Below, piece after piece: positions 1 to 9,122 of a DNA stretch of 64,000 nucleotides. Source of the DNA: a bacterium (GTDB taxonomy: Bacteria > Actinomycetota > Acidimicrobiia > Spongiisociales > Spongiisociaceae). How positions within the stretch are numbered: position 1 is the stretch's first letter; each line of letters starts with the position of its first letter. Location: contig JAPPFW010000029.1 of the NCBI GenBank assembly GCA_028821575.1, forward strand, positions 73,631 to 137,630. Reading direction: 5' to 3'. The notes beneath the pieces were generated by a model, which had not been told where the DNA came from, did no database searches, and was given only the letters and a program-made list of their open reading frames with translations. The position numbers and the translations under genes are program-made.

Positions 1-63
1 GCCCGTAGCCCGTAGCCCGTAGCCCGTAGCCCGTAGCCCGTAGCCCGTAGCCCGTAGCCCGTG
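1..63. repeat. Tandem heptamer array, GCCCGTA x9
   Basis: Eight perfect copies of GCCCGTA are followed by one GCCCGTG, all in a strict 7-base register. The array may continue left of the window. It is the cleanest of about a dozen heptad-periodic tracts in intergenic gaps here. No coding capacity is evident. Confidence 0.95.
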
Positions 64-122
64 AACGGCTAACACACGTCGCGCATCGTCCGCAAACCTA
101 TCTCGGTAACTGAATACCCGCC

Positions 123-265
123 GGGTGTCGGGTGTCAAGATGGCAGGTTCCAGGTGTCGGCTAGTGGCTACACGTGGCTGATCGTGGGAAAGGACCTAGC
201 TCGTTGGTCGAAGACCGTCGAAAGTTACCCAACCAGCAACTAACCAATCACCAGCCACCAACCAA
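123..265. repeat. Degenerate heptad-periodic intergenic tract
   Basis: Degenerate 7-base units can be read at 123-178 (GGGTGTC twice, then diverged units) and at 231-265 (AACCAGC, AACTAAC, CAATCAC, CAGCCAC, CAACCAA). They lie in the 468-base gap before the first gene. I see no convincing gene in that gap; open frames across it are low-complexity translations of the repeats. Confidence 0.5.
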
Positions 266-333
266 GCTTCTGAGCTCAGCGAACCACGACCACAGGCGAA
301 GGCCCGATGCACGCGAACACACCGCCAGGCCGC

Positions 334-368
334 CACCTGACACCTGACACCTGACACCAGACACCCGA
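334..368. repeat. Tandem heptamer array, CACCTGA type x5
   Basis: Three perfect CACCTGA units are followed by CACCAGA and CACCCGA in unbroken 7-base register. The array ends about 40 bases before the palindromic promoter element of the ABC transporter operon. Confidence 0.85.
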
Positions 369-408
369 CCGCCACATTCAACTGACCGATCCCACCGCTC
401 GGGTTTGG

Positions 409-426
409 TATCGGGCTACGATATCG
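409..426 (+). promoter_or_regulatory. Palindromic promoter element, copy 1 (ABC operon)
   Basis: The sequence TATCG-GGCTA-CGATATCG has perfect inverted arms (TATCG/CGATA) around a 5-base spacer. It lies 42 bases before the start of the first permease gene. The inner TACGAT resembles an actinobacterial -10 box (TANNNT), so this may be an operator overlapping a promoter. Nine similar sites precede other genes in the first 35 kb. Confidence 0.6.
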
Positions 427-468
427 CCGTACAAGGTCATCGTCGGGTGATGGCAGAGGAGGACAGCC

Positions 469-1458
469 ATGTGGGCTTACATCCTGCGACGAGCAGCCCT
501 CGGCCTTCTCACGCTGTTCGTCATCTCGATCATCTCCTTCGCCATCATCCAGCTACCGCCGGGTGATTTCGTGTCCACTGCCCTCGCCGAGTTGGCTGAG
601 AGCGGAACCGAGACCGCGGACGAGTTCGCGGCGCAGCTCCGGGCGGAGTACGGCCTTGATCGGCCGCTCGTGGTCCAGTACGGCATATGGATGGGCCGGG
701 TGCTGCGGGGCAACCTGGGTACGTCGTTCTTCTACCAGAAACCCGTAGTGGAGGTAATAGGGGATCGGTTGCCGCTCAGCATGCTGGTGTCGATCTCGGC
801 GCTCGTCTTCACCCTGCTGATCGCCATCCCCATCGGGATCTACTCGGCGGTCCGCCAGTACTCGGTCGGTGACCACATCGCCACCTTCTTCGGTTTCCTT
901 GGCCTGGCCACGCCCAACTTCCTTCTCGCACTGGTGCTGTTGTACGTGGGTTTCCTCTGGCTCGACGTCTCCCTGGCAGGTCTGTTCTCGGCCGAATACG
1001 CGACCGCGCCATGGAGCCTTGCCAAGTTTGGAGACCTGCTGGTTCACCTTCCGATTCCGGCCATCGTGCTGGGAACCGCGGGTGCAGCGCAATTGATCCG
1101 TATCACCCGGGCCAACCTGCTCGATGAGAAGCGCCAGCCGTACGTGACGACCGCCCGGGCGAAGGGCCTGTCGAACCGTCGGGCGATTGGCAAGTATCCG
1201 GTCCGGGTGACGATGAATCCGGTAGCCAGTTCAGTCGGTCTGCTGTTCCCCAGCATCGTCTCGGGCGCGGTGATCGTGTCGGTGGTGCTCAGCCTCCCCA
1301 CGATGGGTCCGGTCCTGCTGAGTTCGTTGCTCAGCCAGGACATGTACCTCGCCGGGGCCATCATCCTCTTGCTGGGCGCTTTCACGGTGCTCGGGGTCTT
1401 CCTGTCCGATCTCGTCCTGATGTGGCTAGATCCCCGGATCCGCCATGGCCACTACTGA
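469..1458 (+). CDS. ABC transporter permease, DppB/OppB family
   Basis: This 329-residue protein is an inner-membrane permease of a peptide/opine/nickel-type (PepT family) importer. A first membrane helix spans roughly residues 9-30, and several more follow after a long external loop. The cytoplasmic EAA-type loop that contacts the ATPases lies near residues 205-235 (RITRANLLDEKRQ, then RAKGLS). The length is normal for DppB. The ATG is preceded by a strong AGAGGAGG site. It is the first gene of a five-gene operon and overlaps the next gene by 14 bases. Palindromic element copy 1 lies upstream. The substrate cannot be read from sequence. An opine or unusual amino-acid derivative is plausible because an octopine-dehydrogenase-family gene lies nearby. 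Confidence 0.93.
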   Translation: MWAYILRRAALGLLTLFVISIISFAIIQLPPGDFVSTALAELAESGTETADEFAAQLRAEYGLDRPLVVQYGIWMGRVLRGNLGTSFFYQKPVVEVIGDRLPLSMLVSISALVFTLLIAIPIGIYSAVRQYSVGDHIATFFGFLGLATPNFLLALVLLYVGFLWLDVSLAGLFSAEYATAPWSLAKFGDLLVHLPIPAIVLGTAGAAQLIRITRANLLDEKRQPYVTTARAKGLSNRRAIGKYPVRVTMNPVASSVGLLFPSIVSGAVIVSVVLSLPTMGPVLLSSLLSQDMYLAGAIILLLGAFTVLGVFLSDLVLMWLDPRIRHGHY

Positions 1459-2623
1459 AGAGAGCCACCCGTCCCGCCCTACCGGAGGAGGTCTGCTGAC
1501 GGACGGCGGCTCGGCGATGGACACCGACCGGGACGGCGTATACGTCGCACCGCAGTGGAAGCTCATGTGGTGGAGGTTCCGCAAGCACAGGGTGGCGGTG
1601 AGCGCCGGTGCGGTCGTGGGTGCCTTCTACCTGGTCGCCCTGCTCGCCAACTTCATCGCCTATTCGGATCCCGAGGACTCCCGAGCCGAACAGTCGTTCG
1701 TGCCGCCCAGCCCGATCCACTGGTTCCAGGACGACGGCTCCTTCTCACCCCATGTCCACCCGCTGGTTGGAGAGCGCGATCTCGAGACCTTCAAGAAGGT
1801 GTGGATTGCCGACGAGTCCGTGTCCATCCCGATCCGTCTGTTCGCTCGCGGTTACGAGTACCGGCTGTTCGGCGTGGTGGACACAGACATTCACCTGATC
1901 GGTGTCGCGGACGAATACGAAGCGGAGTCCACGATCTTCCTCCTCGGAAGCGACAACTTCGGCCGGGACATCTTCTCGCGGCTGGTCCTCGCCACCCGAA
2001 CCTCTCTGACCATAGGCCTGGTCGGCGTGTTCCTGAGCCTCGTCCTGGGCGTGACCCTGGGGGGGATCTCCGGCTATTACGGCGGCATCACCGATTCGCT
2101 GATCCAGCGCGTGATAGAGATACTGCGCTCGGTTCCGGTGATACCCCTCTGGCTGGGGATTGCTGCGGCCCTTCCACAGACTTGGAGTCCTACCCGGATC
2201 TACTTCTCCATCACCATCATCATCTCGCTCATCGGATGGACAGCGCTGGCCCGCGAAGTCCGCGGAAGGTTCCTGCAGCTACGCCATGAGGACTTCATAA
2301 TGGCCGCTCAGCTCTGCGGGGCCGGCGACGGCCGCATCATCCGGGTCCACATGGTACCCCTCATGACGAGCCACATCATCGCCGCCACCACCCTGGCGGT
2401 GCCGCTCATGATCATCGCTGAGACCTCTCTCAGCTTCCTGGGCCTCGGGCTGCGACCCCCCGCCATTTCCTGGGGTGTCATGCTCCAGGACGCCCAGAAT
2501 GTCCAGACCGTTGCCCAAGCGATCTGGATGCTTATACCCGTGGCGCCAGTGATCCTGGCAGTGCTGACCTTCAACTTCCTCGGCGACGGTGTCCGGGACG
2601 CTGCCGATCCCTATGGAGCCTGA
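1445..2623 (+). CDS. ABC transporter permease, DppC/OppC family
   Basis: This is the second permease of the importer, 392 residues. A cytoplasmic N-terminus of about 50 residues precedes the first helix. An external segment of about 100 residues then leads to the family motif GSDNFGRDIFSR. The EAA loop is visible as EVRGRFLQLRHEDFIMAA. The protein is longer than typical DppC (about 300 residues) because of its N-terminal region and first external loop, a variant known in some OppC proteins. Its start lies inside the 3' end of the preceding gene, suggesting translational coupling. It pairs with the DppB-type subunit to form the channel. Confidence 0.92.
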   Translation: MATTEESHPSRPTGGGLLTDGGSAMDTDRDGVYVAPQWKLMWWRFRKHRVAVSAGAVVGAFYLVALLANFIAYSDPEDSRAEQSFVPPSPIHWFQDDGSFSPHVHPLVGERDLETFKKVWIADESVSIPIRLFARGYEYRLFGVVDTDIHLIGVADEYEAESTIFLLGSDNFGRDIFSRLVLATRTSLTIGLVGVFLSLVLGVTLGGISGYYGGITDSLIQRVIEILRSVPVIPLWLGIAAALPQTWSPTRIYFSITIIISLIGWTALAREVRGRFLQLRHEDFIMAAQLCGAGDGRIIRVHMVPLMTSHIIAATTLAVPLMIIAETSLSFLGLGLRPPAISWGVMLQDAQNVQTVAQAIWMLIPVAPVILAVLTFNFLGDGVRDAADPYGA

Positions 2624-2624
2624 C

Positions 2625-3662
2625 ATGCGGACCGAACCCCCACTGCTCTCGGTGCGGAACCTCAGAACGTACTTCCTGGCCGACGAGGGAACCACCAAGG
2701 CGGTCGATGGGGTGAGCTTCGACGTGTCGGCCGGCCGGACGCTCGGGATCGTGGGAGAGAGCGGCTGCGGAAAGAGTGTCACCGCACTGTCCATACTGCG
2801 GATCGTCGACGACCCGGGACGGATCGTCGACGGTGAGATCCTCCTGTCCCGCAACGGCGGTAGTCCGGTCGATCTGGTGAAGCAGCGCAAGAACGGGAGG
2901 TTCATGCGCTCGGTGCGGGGAGGCGAGATCGGGCTGGTCTTCCAGGAACCGATGACCTCTTTCAGCCCGGTCCATACCATCGGCAACCAACTCGTCGAAG
3001 CCATTCGCCTTCACGACAGCCTGACGAAGAAACAGGCCAGGAACAAGGCGACCGATCTGCTCACCATGGTGGGAATCCCCCGCCCCGCGTCGACCATGGA
3101 CCAGTACAGCTGGGAACTCTCCGGGGGCCTTCGCCAGCGTGCCATGATCGCCCACGCTCTGGCACCCGACCCCAGACTGCTCATCGCCGACGAGCCGACC
3201 ACCGCTCTGGACGTCACGACCCAGGCCCAGATCCTCGACCTCATGATGTCGCTGCAGGAGGAACGGTCGATGGCCGTGATGCTCATCACCCATGACCTCG
3301 GAGTCATCGCTGAAACCGCCGACGAGGTGGTGGTCATGTATCTGGGTCGCGAGGTCGAGAAGGGTTCGGTGGAGGACATCTTCTACGATCCCCAGCATCC
3401 CTACACTAGGGCGTTGTTGCGTTCCATACCTGCGCTGGACGCGGCGCCGAAGGTCAAGCTTCCTGCCATTACGGGATCCGTCCCCCATCCCTTCGACCGC
3501 CCGACCGGGTGCGGCTTCCATCCCAGGTGCCCGGAAGCCATGGAAGGCTTGTGCGATATCGAAGAGCCGGCAACCTGGACACCCGCCGATGGCCGGGGAG
3601 TGGCCTGCCATCTTTTCGGCGATCACCAGGCGCTCGTTTCCCTCAAGGGGAGGCGGTCATGA
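2625..3662 (+). CDS. ABC transporter ATPase, DppD/OppD family
   Basis: This is an ATPase subunit of about 345 residues. It shows Walker A (GESGCGKS), a signature reading LSGGLRQR, Walker B ([12 protein letters not shown]), and the C-terminal oligopeptide-ABC extension with a cysteine cluster ([15 protein letters not shown]). I chose the ATG at 2625 because GGAG stands 6 bases upstream and it directly follows the permease stop. GTG at 2589 and ATG at 2613 are alternatives. It would power import together with the next gene product, with which it overlaps. Confidence 0.92.
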   Translation: MRTEPPLLSVRNLRTYFLADEGTTKAVDGVSFDVSAGRTLGIVGESGCGKSVTALSILRIVDDPGRIVDGEILLSRNGGSPVDLVKQRKNGRFMRSVRGGEIGLVFQEPMTSFSPVHTIGNQLVEAIRLHDSLTKKQARNKATDLLTMVGIPRPASTMDQYSWELSGGLRQRAMIAHALAPDPRLLIADEPTTALDVTTQAQILDLMMSLQEERSMAVMLITHDLGVIAETADEVVVMYLGREVEKGSVEDIFYDPQHPYTRALLRSIPALDAAPKVKLPAITGSVPHPFDRPTGCGFHPRCPEAMEGLCDIEEPATWTPADGRGVACHLFGDHQALVSLKGRRS

Positions 3663-4711
3663 CCCCGCTGGGCGGCGCCGGCCCGAATCCCGATTACGAG
3701 AGCGAGAACATCCTCGAGGTCCGCAATCTCAAGAAACACTTTCCGATCAGGGTCGGGTTCGCGAGTCGGGTAGCGGGTCACGTGCGGGCCGTCGATGGGA
3801 TCAGCTTCGATGTGCGCCGGGGCGAGACTCTGGCCCTGGTGGGTGAGAGCGGTTCGGGCAAGACCACCACCGTCCGCTGCATCGTGCGGGCTCTCGATCC
3901 CACCGGCGGCGAGATACGGTTCCGAACCGATTCCGGCTCATGGATCGAACTCTGCGATCTTTCCAGGCGGGAACTCCGCCCGCTGCGTCCTCAGATGCAG
4001 ATGGTGTTCCAGGACCCTCGTTCATCCCTGAACCCCAGGATGACCGTGCTCGACATCATCGGCGAACCGCTGCTGCTCAACGGCATGGACAACCGGAGCG
4101 ACCGCATCGATCGGGTCGAGGAGCTGCTCCGGTTGGTGCGTCTCCGACCGGAGTACATGCGGAGATTCCCCCACGCATTCAGCGGCGGTCAACGGCAGAG
4201 GATCGGAATCGCCCGGGCGTTGGCGTTGAACCCGCGACTGGTGATAGCCGACGAGCCCGTGTCGGCACTCGATGTCTCCGTTCAGGCACAAACCCTCAAC
4301 CTACTGCTCGAGCTTCAGGAGCAGTTGGGTCTCACCTACATATTCGTCGCCCACGACCTGAGCGTGGTCAAGCACATCAGTGACCGGGTGGCGGTCATGT
4401 ACGTGGGGAAGATCGTAGAGATCGGAGAACGCGACGATGTCTTTTTCGATCCCAAGCATCCCTACACAGCAGCTCTCCTTAACTCGGTGCCGCGCACCGA
4501 CCCCAGATCGCGCCGGACGCGGATCCCACTGCGTGGAGAGGTGGCCGATCCAGCCAACCCTCCGCCGGGTTGCCACTTCCATCCGAGGTGTGCTCATGCC
4601 ATCGAACGGTGCCGCACCGAGACTCCTGCCGCCGAGGTTCTGGACAGGGGACGGCGCGTCGAGTGCCTGCGCGTGACGGAGCTGGATCTCCCAGGTGTCG
4701 GTACTGGCTAA
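3659..4711 (+). CDS. ABC transporter ATPase, DppF/OppF family
   Basis: This is the second ATPase of the importer, 350 residues. It has Walker A (GESGSGKTT), the signature [15 protein letters not shown], Walker B ([12 protein letters not shown]) and the C-terminal cysteine-containing extension ([14 protein letters not shown]). The ATG at 3659 overlaps the stop of the preceding ATPase as ATGA, the usual sign of coupled translation in this operon. Two different ATPases plus two different permeases match the Dpp/Opp heteromeric layout. About 180 bases separate it from the binding-protein gene, which may have its own promoter. Confidence 0.93.
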   Translation: MTPLGGAGPNPDYESENILEVRNLKKHFPIRVGFASRVAGHVRAVDGISFDVRRGETLALVGESGSGKTTTVRCIVRALDPTGGEIRFRTDSGSWIELCDLSRRELRPLRPQMQMVFQDPRSSLNPRMTVLDIIGEPLLLNGMDNRSDRIDRVEELLRLVRLRPEYMRRFPHAFSGGQRQRIGIARALALNPRLVIADEPVSALDVSVQAQTLNLLLELQEQLGLTYIFVAHDLSVVKHISDRVAVMYVGKIVEIGERDDVFFDPKHPYTAALLNSVPRTDPRSRRTRIPLRGEVADPANPPPGCHFHPRCAHAIERCRTETPAAEVLDRGRRVECLRVTELDLPGVGTG

Positions 4712-4771
4712 CCCACTCTCCGCCCCCGCGTCCAGGGCTTCCCCAGCTACCTCGCGAACCCCAAAACCCAG

Positions 4772-4813
4772 TTGACACCGCGGTCGGCGCGTGGATATCG
4801 TGAATCGTTATCG
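4772..4813 (+). promoter_or_regulatory. Promoter with palindromic element, copy 2 (binding protein)
   Basis: A perfect TTGACA (4772-4777) is followed after 18 bases by TATCGT (4796-4801), a plausible -35/-10 pair. The -10 begins a copy of the shared element, TATCG-TGAAT-CGTTATCG (4796-4813). The site is about 80 bases before the substrate-binding-protein gene. It is the copy with the clearest -35 box, so it ties the element to transcription initiation. Confidence 0.55.
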
Positions 4814-4894
4814 GGATTTGATACCAACAGGACTAGGCCTACCGCTGGAAGGGCTGCCCCGACCCGTTGACGCGGAGGCGGAGGAGGTTCTTCG

Positions 4895-7141
4895 ATGGCG
4901 GCTGACAACACCCGAGGTAGCGAGGGTCTCTCGAGACGCCGTTTCCTGAAGCTGGCCGGTGGAAGTGTGGGGGGCGCCATAGTGATCGCTGCCTGCGGCG
5001 CAGACGAGACCGATCCGGCACCCCAGACCACCGCCGCCGCCACGCCCACGAGCGAGGCCCCGGATACGACCCAGGCGCCCACCACGGAGACAAGCGCAGC
5101 CGCCGCCGCGGACGGAACCACCACCACGGCCGCTGCGGGTGAGGCACCTGCCACAACGGCTGCCGCTGTAGAGGAAACAACCACCACCACACGCGCCATC
5201 GAGCGGGGCTTGCCCGAAATCGAGGGTCACATCGTGATCACCGATCCCGCCCAGTATCCCACCAGCTTCAACGAGTCGCCTGAGATGGCGGCCCGGGTGG
5301 CTGCGGGTGAACTCCCACCAGTGAGCGAGCGCGTGCCCAAGAACCCCTTGGTGGTCGAGCCGGTCCATGAGATCGGCACGTACGGCGGCCGTGAGTTACG
5401 TCGCGGGTACATATCGACGGTCAACGACCGCCAGAACGCCAACCGGTTCAACGGCGGCCCCGACAACCTCATCTACTGGGACTACTTGCACAAGGAGCTC
5501 ATTCCCAACATCGCGGCGGGCTTCGACGTCAACGGGGACGCCACCGTCCTGACGATCTACCTGCGCGAAGGGATGAAGTGGTCCGACGGGGCCCCGTTCA
5601 CGGCCGACGACATCGTCTGGTGGCGGGATCACATGAGCCTGAACGCCGACGTGACCGCCCCACCGGGACAGTTGCGCGTGGGTGGCGAACACATGGCCGT
5701 TGAAAAGGTCGACGACTATACGGTCACCTTCACCTCGGTGGCTCCCTATCCTCTGTTGCCCCAGATCATGGCGGGTTGGGGCTCCATCAACGGTCAGACC
5801 ATCACCGGCCAGTTCGGACTCGGGGGGTACGCGCCGGCCCATTACCTGCAGCAGTTCCACGCCGATTTCAATCCTGACGCCGACCAGATGGCCAAGGACG
5901 CCGGCCAGGAGAACTGGGCCGCCTACCTGAAGAACCGCAACACCTGGCAGTTCAATCCCGAACTCCCGACCGTGACGCCATGGGTGATGACCCGGCCAAT
6001 CAACGACCCGCCATGGGAGTTCGAGGCCAACCCGTACAGCATCTGGGTGGACACGGCCGGCAACCAGCTTCCCTACATCCACAAGCTCAGCATGGCCGGC
6101 GCGGAGGACCGGGAAGTACTGGTGCTCAACGCCGTCGCCGGAGAGTACGACTTCCAGGACCGCCATCTTCAGGTGGCGAGCCTTCCGGTGTTGCTCGAGA
6201 ACCAGGAGCGGAGCGGGTACACCATCCACCGGACCCCCGGTGAGGAATCCGACTTCGGGGTGCGGATCAACCTGGCCTACAACACGGACCCGGTCATCGG
6301 CGAGTTGATCCGGACCGCCGACTTCAGGAGAGCCCTGTCGATGGGTGTCGACCGGGACGAGATCAACGAGGCTATCTTCCTGGGGACGAGCCAGCCCACC
6401 TCACCGGCGCCTTCACCCAACAACGCCTACTACCCGGGCTCCGAGTGGACCACCAAGTGGGCCACCCTCGATGTCGGTGCAGCGAACGCGTTGCTGGACG
6501 GGATCGGCCTAACCGAGAAGGACGGTGACGGCTTCCGGCTGCGTCCGGACGGAAGCGGGGACCGAATCGTGCTGGTGTACGAAGCACCGGCCAGCTTCGC
6601 CGACTTCCCGGCTGCCGGACAGTTGATCCGGGAGCACTGGAAGGAGATCGGAATCGACCTGAGTGCCGGCCCGGCCGTGACCGGTGGGCTCCTGGTGGAG
6701 AAGGCCGAGGCCAACGAGATCATGCTCTCCGGTCATGTGGTCTCGTCCCCGGATCCGTTCCGGCAGCAGGACCTGATCATGCCGACCAGGACCAACAACT
6801 ATCCGGGCCTCATCGGAATCCCCTACGCCAAGTGGCGTGCCACCGACGGCGCCGACGGGGTCGAACCGCCTGATCAACTGATGATCAAGGAGGGTTGGGC
6901 CCTGCTCGACGAGGGTCTGGTGGCCACGGACGAGGCCGAGAGGATCCGTATCGGCCAGGAGATCTACAAGCTCCACGTCGATCAGGTCTGGTCCATCGGG
7001 GTGGTCGGCTTCGGCATGGCGATCTACGGGATGTACCTGTCCAACAACAATCTGGGCAACGTCCCGAACCGGATCCTCAACACGCTGGACCAGCGCTCCC
7101 CTTCCAACGCCCTCCCACCGGGTTTCTACTGGAAGGCCTGA
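4895..7141 (+). CDS. ABC substrate-binding lipoprotein, SBP_bac_5 family
   Basis: This 748-residue solute-binding protein belongs to the peptide/opine-type ABC importer encoded just upstream. The N-terminus has a twin-arginine signal (SRRRFLKLAGG) ending in a lipobox-like AAC, so it should be exported by Tat and anchored as a lipoprotein. Residues of about 30-105 are a Thr/Ala/Glu-rich linker, which helps explain the length beyond the usual 500-600 residues. The family fold follows, including segments such as LREGMKWSDGAPFTADDI. A GGAGGCGGAGGAGG site precedes the ATG. A GC-rich hairpin follows the stop. The ligand is unknown. Confidence 0.93.
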   Translation: MAADNTRGSEGLSRRRFLKLAGGSVGGAIVIAACGADETDPAPQTTAAATPTSEAPDTTQAPTTETSAAAAADGTTTTAAAGEAPATTAAAVEETTTTTRAIERGLPEIEGHIVITDPAQYPTSFNESPEMAARVAAGELPPVSERVPKNPLVVEPVHEIGTYGGRELRRGYISTVNDRQNANRFNGGPDNLIYWDYLHKELIPNIAAGFDVNGDATVLTIYLREGMKWSDGAPFTADDIVWWRDHMSLNADVTAPPGQLRVGGEHMAVEKVDDYTVTFTSVAPYPLLPQIMAGWGSINGQTITGQFGLGGYAPAHYLQQFHADFNPDADQMAKDAGQENWAAYLKNRNTWQFNPELPTVTPWVMTRPINDPPWEFEANPYSIWVDTAGNQLPYIHKLSMAGAEDREVLVLNAVAGEYDFQDRHLQVASLPVLLENQERSGYTIHRTPGEESDFGVRINLAYNTDPVIGELIRTADFRRALSMGVDRDEINEAIFLGTSQPTSPAPSPNNAYYPGSEWTTKWATLDVGAANALLDGIGLTEKDGDGFRLRPDGSGDRIVLVYEAPASFADFPAAGQLIREHWKEIGIDLSAGPAVTGGLLVEKAEANEIMLSGHVVSSPDPFRQQDLIMPTRTNNYPGLIGIPYAKWRATDGADGVEPPDQLMIKEGWALLDEGLVATDEAERIRIGQEIYKLHVDQVWSIGVVGFGMAIYGMYLSNNNLGNVPNRILNTLDQRSPSNALPPGFYWKA

Positions 7142-7161
7142 TACCAACAATGCGACAGAGG

Positions 7162-7179
7162 GTGGCCCTCTCGGGCCAC
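7162..7179 (+). terminator. GC-rich hairpin after the ABC operon
   Basis: GTGGCCC (7162-7168) and GGGCCAC (7173-7179) form a 7-bp stem with a TCTC loop, partly extended by flanking GAG/CTC. It lies 20 bases after the binding-protein stop, between convergent genes. No long T-run follows, so any terminator would be of the actinobacterial, U-poor kind. Confidence 0.55.
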
Positions 7180-7190
7180 TCTCCTTGGTG

Positions 7191-7239
7191 GTCAGTGGTC
7201 AGTACAATCCAACATCAACTAGCAACGAGCAATTAGAAG
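7191..7239. repeat. Heptad-periodic tract (GTCAGTG type)
   Basis: GTCAGTG and GTCAGTA are followed in the same 7-base register by diverged units CAATCCA, ACATCAA, CTAGCAA and CGAGCAA. The tract fills the gap between the convergent binding-protein gene and the small membrane-protein gene and reaches that gene's stop codon. Confidence 0.7.
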
Positions 7240-7418
7240 GCAACGGGACGCCGCCGGCGTTCGATGCGAGCGAACGCGGCTATCCACAACCCCGACACGA
7301 GTATCAGAACACCGGCGAAGACCGCCTGGCCCCACGTTCGCCAGATGAGCGCGAAGAACAACAACACGATACCCAGACCCATCGGTATGAGAGCTATCCA
7401 CTTGACCAGCTTCAGCAC
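7233..7418 (-). CDS. Small two-helix membrane protein
   Basis: This is a 61-residue protein with a GTG start. Two hydrophobic segments lie at roughly residues 7-25 and 30-48, followed by a basic tail (RIERRRRP). It begins one base after the stop of the MOSC-like gene and is last in the leftward MmgE/PrpD-dehydrogenase-MOSC block, so it is probably co-transcribed. I do not recognise the family. Tight spacing and a plausible membrane topology support a real gene. The 3' end runs into a heptad repeat tract. Confidence 0.55.
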   Translation of the reverse strand: MLKLVKWIALIPMGLGIVLLFFALIWRTWGQAVFAGVLILVSGLWIAAFARIERRRRPVAF

Positions 7419-7419
7419 A

Positions 7420-8055
7420 CTACACCCTCCTCAACACGAGGTCACCCTTCTCTACCGTGGCGTAGTCCGGCACGCGACTCGTTCCCATGGAATAGCCCCG
7501 CATGCCCGCCCCCAGGAACCTCTGCGCCCCCACCACCCTGCGAGCGGGCGTGCCTGGATCTCTCAGCAAGAACTTGCTGAACGGAACGCAGGGGTTGAGC
7601 ACATCGGGAGGATCCAGTTCCAGTTCTCCCCCAGAGGTGCGGATGACAAAGCCTTTGGCGACATCCTCGTGATGCAAACGCTCCTCGGTGTCGACGACAA
7701 TGTTCTCTCCGGCCGCGCCCAAGGGAGCCCATCCGAACTCACTCTCGATCAGCTTGTAATGCCTCGTGAAGCCGATGCTCAGGACCCTGTGAGGACGATG
7801 CTCGTTCGCCTCGGCGGGATGCCCCGAGTGATGACGATCGAGCACCCACCCACCGTCGATCGCGGCAATGACCCCGCCGCTGCCCACCTTCAGGGATTCC
7901 ACTTCGATCAACGAGGTGGTCCTGTAAACCTTGCCGTCCGGGGTGACCACGTTGAGCTTTTTCTTCTGGATCTGGAGAAGCACTACCAGCCCGACCGGGA
8001 CGAGCCGACCGTTCGAAGTCGAGGCCGGTGCCGGACCCCCGGCTACGTCGCTCAA
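7420..8055 (-). CDS. Hypothetical protein, possibly MOSC-like domain
   Basis: This is a 211-residue protein with a TTG start that overlaps the preceding dehydrogenase stop (TTGA). The segment GENIVVDTEERL and the later NPCVPFSKFL resemble the GENL... and NPC... landmarks of MOSC domains, which handle sulfur or molybdenum-cofactor ligands. Overall similarity is weak by eye. No signal peptide or membrane helix is evident. It is embedded in the leftward block with an octopine-dehydrogenase-family enzyme and a double MmgE/PrpD protein. The MOSC call is tentative and the biological role is unknown. Confidence 0.55.
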   Translation of the reverse strand: MSDVAGGPAPASTSNGRLVPVGLVVLLQIQKKKLNVVTPDGKVYRTTSLIEVESLKVGSGGVIAAIDGGWVLDRHHSGHPAEANEHRPHRVLSIGFTRHYKLIESEFGWAPLGAAGENIVVDTEERLHHEDVAKGFVIRTSGGELELDPPDVLNPCVPFSKFLLRDPGTPARRVVGAQRFLGAGMRGYSMGTSRVPDYATVEKGDLVLRRV

Positions 8056-9122
8056 TCCGTCGCCCCTCGGATTTCCTCAGGGGTCATGCCATCGATACCC
8101 ATGTCCTCCAGCGAGCGACCTTCACTCCGGTAGTCCCTTCCCGTAGCGGCACCCGCCAGAGTGATGACCGCGTCGATCACCGGAGTACTAACGCCGACCA
8201 GCCGGGCCATCCGGGTCATCGGAACCAGGCCCAGCGGCACATCCTCGGTGACGTAACGCCCCCGCATCCCGTCGGGGACGCCGATGCCCCTCATGACGTT
8301 CGATGCCAACTTCCTCTCCGTCTCCATGGTGTCGGACCCGACGATACCGTAGGAACGCTCCAGCCAGGCCTGATGGCTCCTAACGGGGACCCCGAGCGCC
8401 TGGCCGGCCTCCATCCTCTCGGCATCAAGCGCCTCCATCGCACGGACGACCGACGGCGTCAACCCGTCGGCGTAGAAGTCGAAGGCGCCCCCGTCCATGG
8501 AACCGGCGTTGAGCACCGCCACCACCGGATGCGCCACCGGGTTGATGTTGTCGAAGCTCGTCTCCAGGACCGAGGTGGCCGCCTCGACGTTTGGGAAGGC
8601 CTGTGCGAGCAGTTCGAGCACTTCCTGGGTCTTCGATGCGCCCAAGGCCGCGACCGAGAAGACCTTCTTGACCCCGCCCACATGGACTGTTCCCGGCTCC
8701 ACGACCCGGCACGCGTAGGCCAGGGTGTTGGTCTCGGCCAGGCGAACGCGGGACGGAACTCCGAGGTCCGACCAGGTCCTCCTCACGTCCAGGGCTCCAC
8801 CGAATCCGCCCGGGTGGAGCACCACCGTCTCGTCTCCGTCGAGCACTGCCGCCAGTTCGGAAGCTATGTACCGATGCGCAAAGCCGGGGACGGAAACGAG
8901 GATCAGGTCGGCGCCCGAGATGGCCCTGCCCATGTCGGTGGTGGCCATCTCGATGGGACCGGTCTCCTCGATCGCTCCACTCGCCCGGACCCTGCCCAGC
9001 GAGGAGAGAGGCTCGACTACCTCGGAGAAACGATCGTAGAGCCTCACGGAGTGACCGGCGTGTCCGAGACGTGCGGCGGTGGATTGGCCACCGTTACCGG
9101 ATCCGAGAATCGCTACCCGCAT
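8052..9122 (-). CDS. NAD/NADP-dependent octopine/nopaline dehydrogenase family protein
   Basis: This 356-residue oxidoreductase opens with a Rossmann motif (ILGSGNGG). Its C-terminal helical domain carries the family landmark NPVAHPVVAVLNAG. Family members reductively condense an amino acid with a keto acid to an opine, or run the reverse reaction. The start overlaps the double MmgE/PrpD gene by 10 bases and the stop overlaps the MOSC-like gene, so the three are probably translated together. Next to a Dpp-type importer, the oxidative (opine-cleaving) direction is plausible, but this is inference. The exact substrate cannot be assigned. Confidence 0.85.
   Translation of the reverse strand: MRVAILGSGNGGQSTAARLGHAGHSVRLYDRFSEVVEPLSSLGRVRASGAIEETGPIEMATTDMGRAISGADLILVSVPGFAHRYIASELAAVLDGDETVVLHPGGFGGALDVRRTWSDLGVPSRVRLAETNTLAYACRVVEPGTVHVGGVKKVFSVAALGASKTQEVLELLAQAFPNVEAATSVLETSFDNINPVAHPVVAVLNAGSMDGGAFDFYADGLTPSVVRAMEALDAERMEAGQALGVPVRSHQAWLERSYGIVGSDTMETERKLASNVMRGIGVPDGMRGRYVTEDVPLGLVPMTRMARLVGVSTPVIDAVITLAGAATGRDYRSEGRSLEDMGIDGMTPEEIRGATD

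Noticed and set aside
1-63. CRISPR array or origin iterons
   Set aside because: The units are only 7 bases with no spacers, and no cas, dnaA or rep gene or DnaA boxes are nearby.
196-381. Open frame on the minus strand in the first intergenic region
   Set aside because: The translation is low complexity and follows the heptad repeats (repeated WLVAG), with no ribosome site or family resemblance.
4747-5199. Long minus-strand frames opposite the binding-protein N-terminus
   Set aside because: They mirror the Thr/Ala-rich linker and Tat signal of the real gene; alanine/valine/glycine runs are a high-GC shadow.
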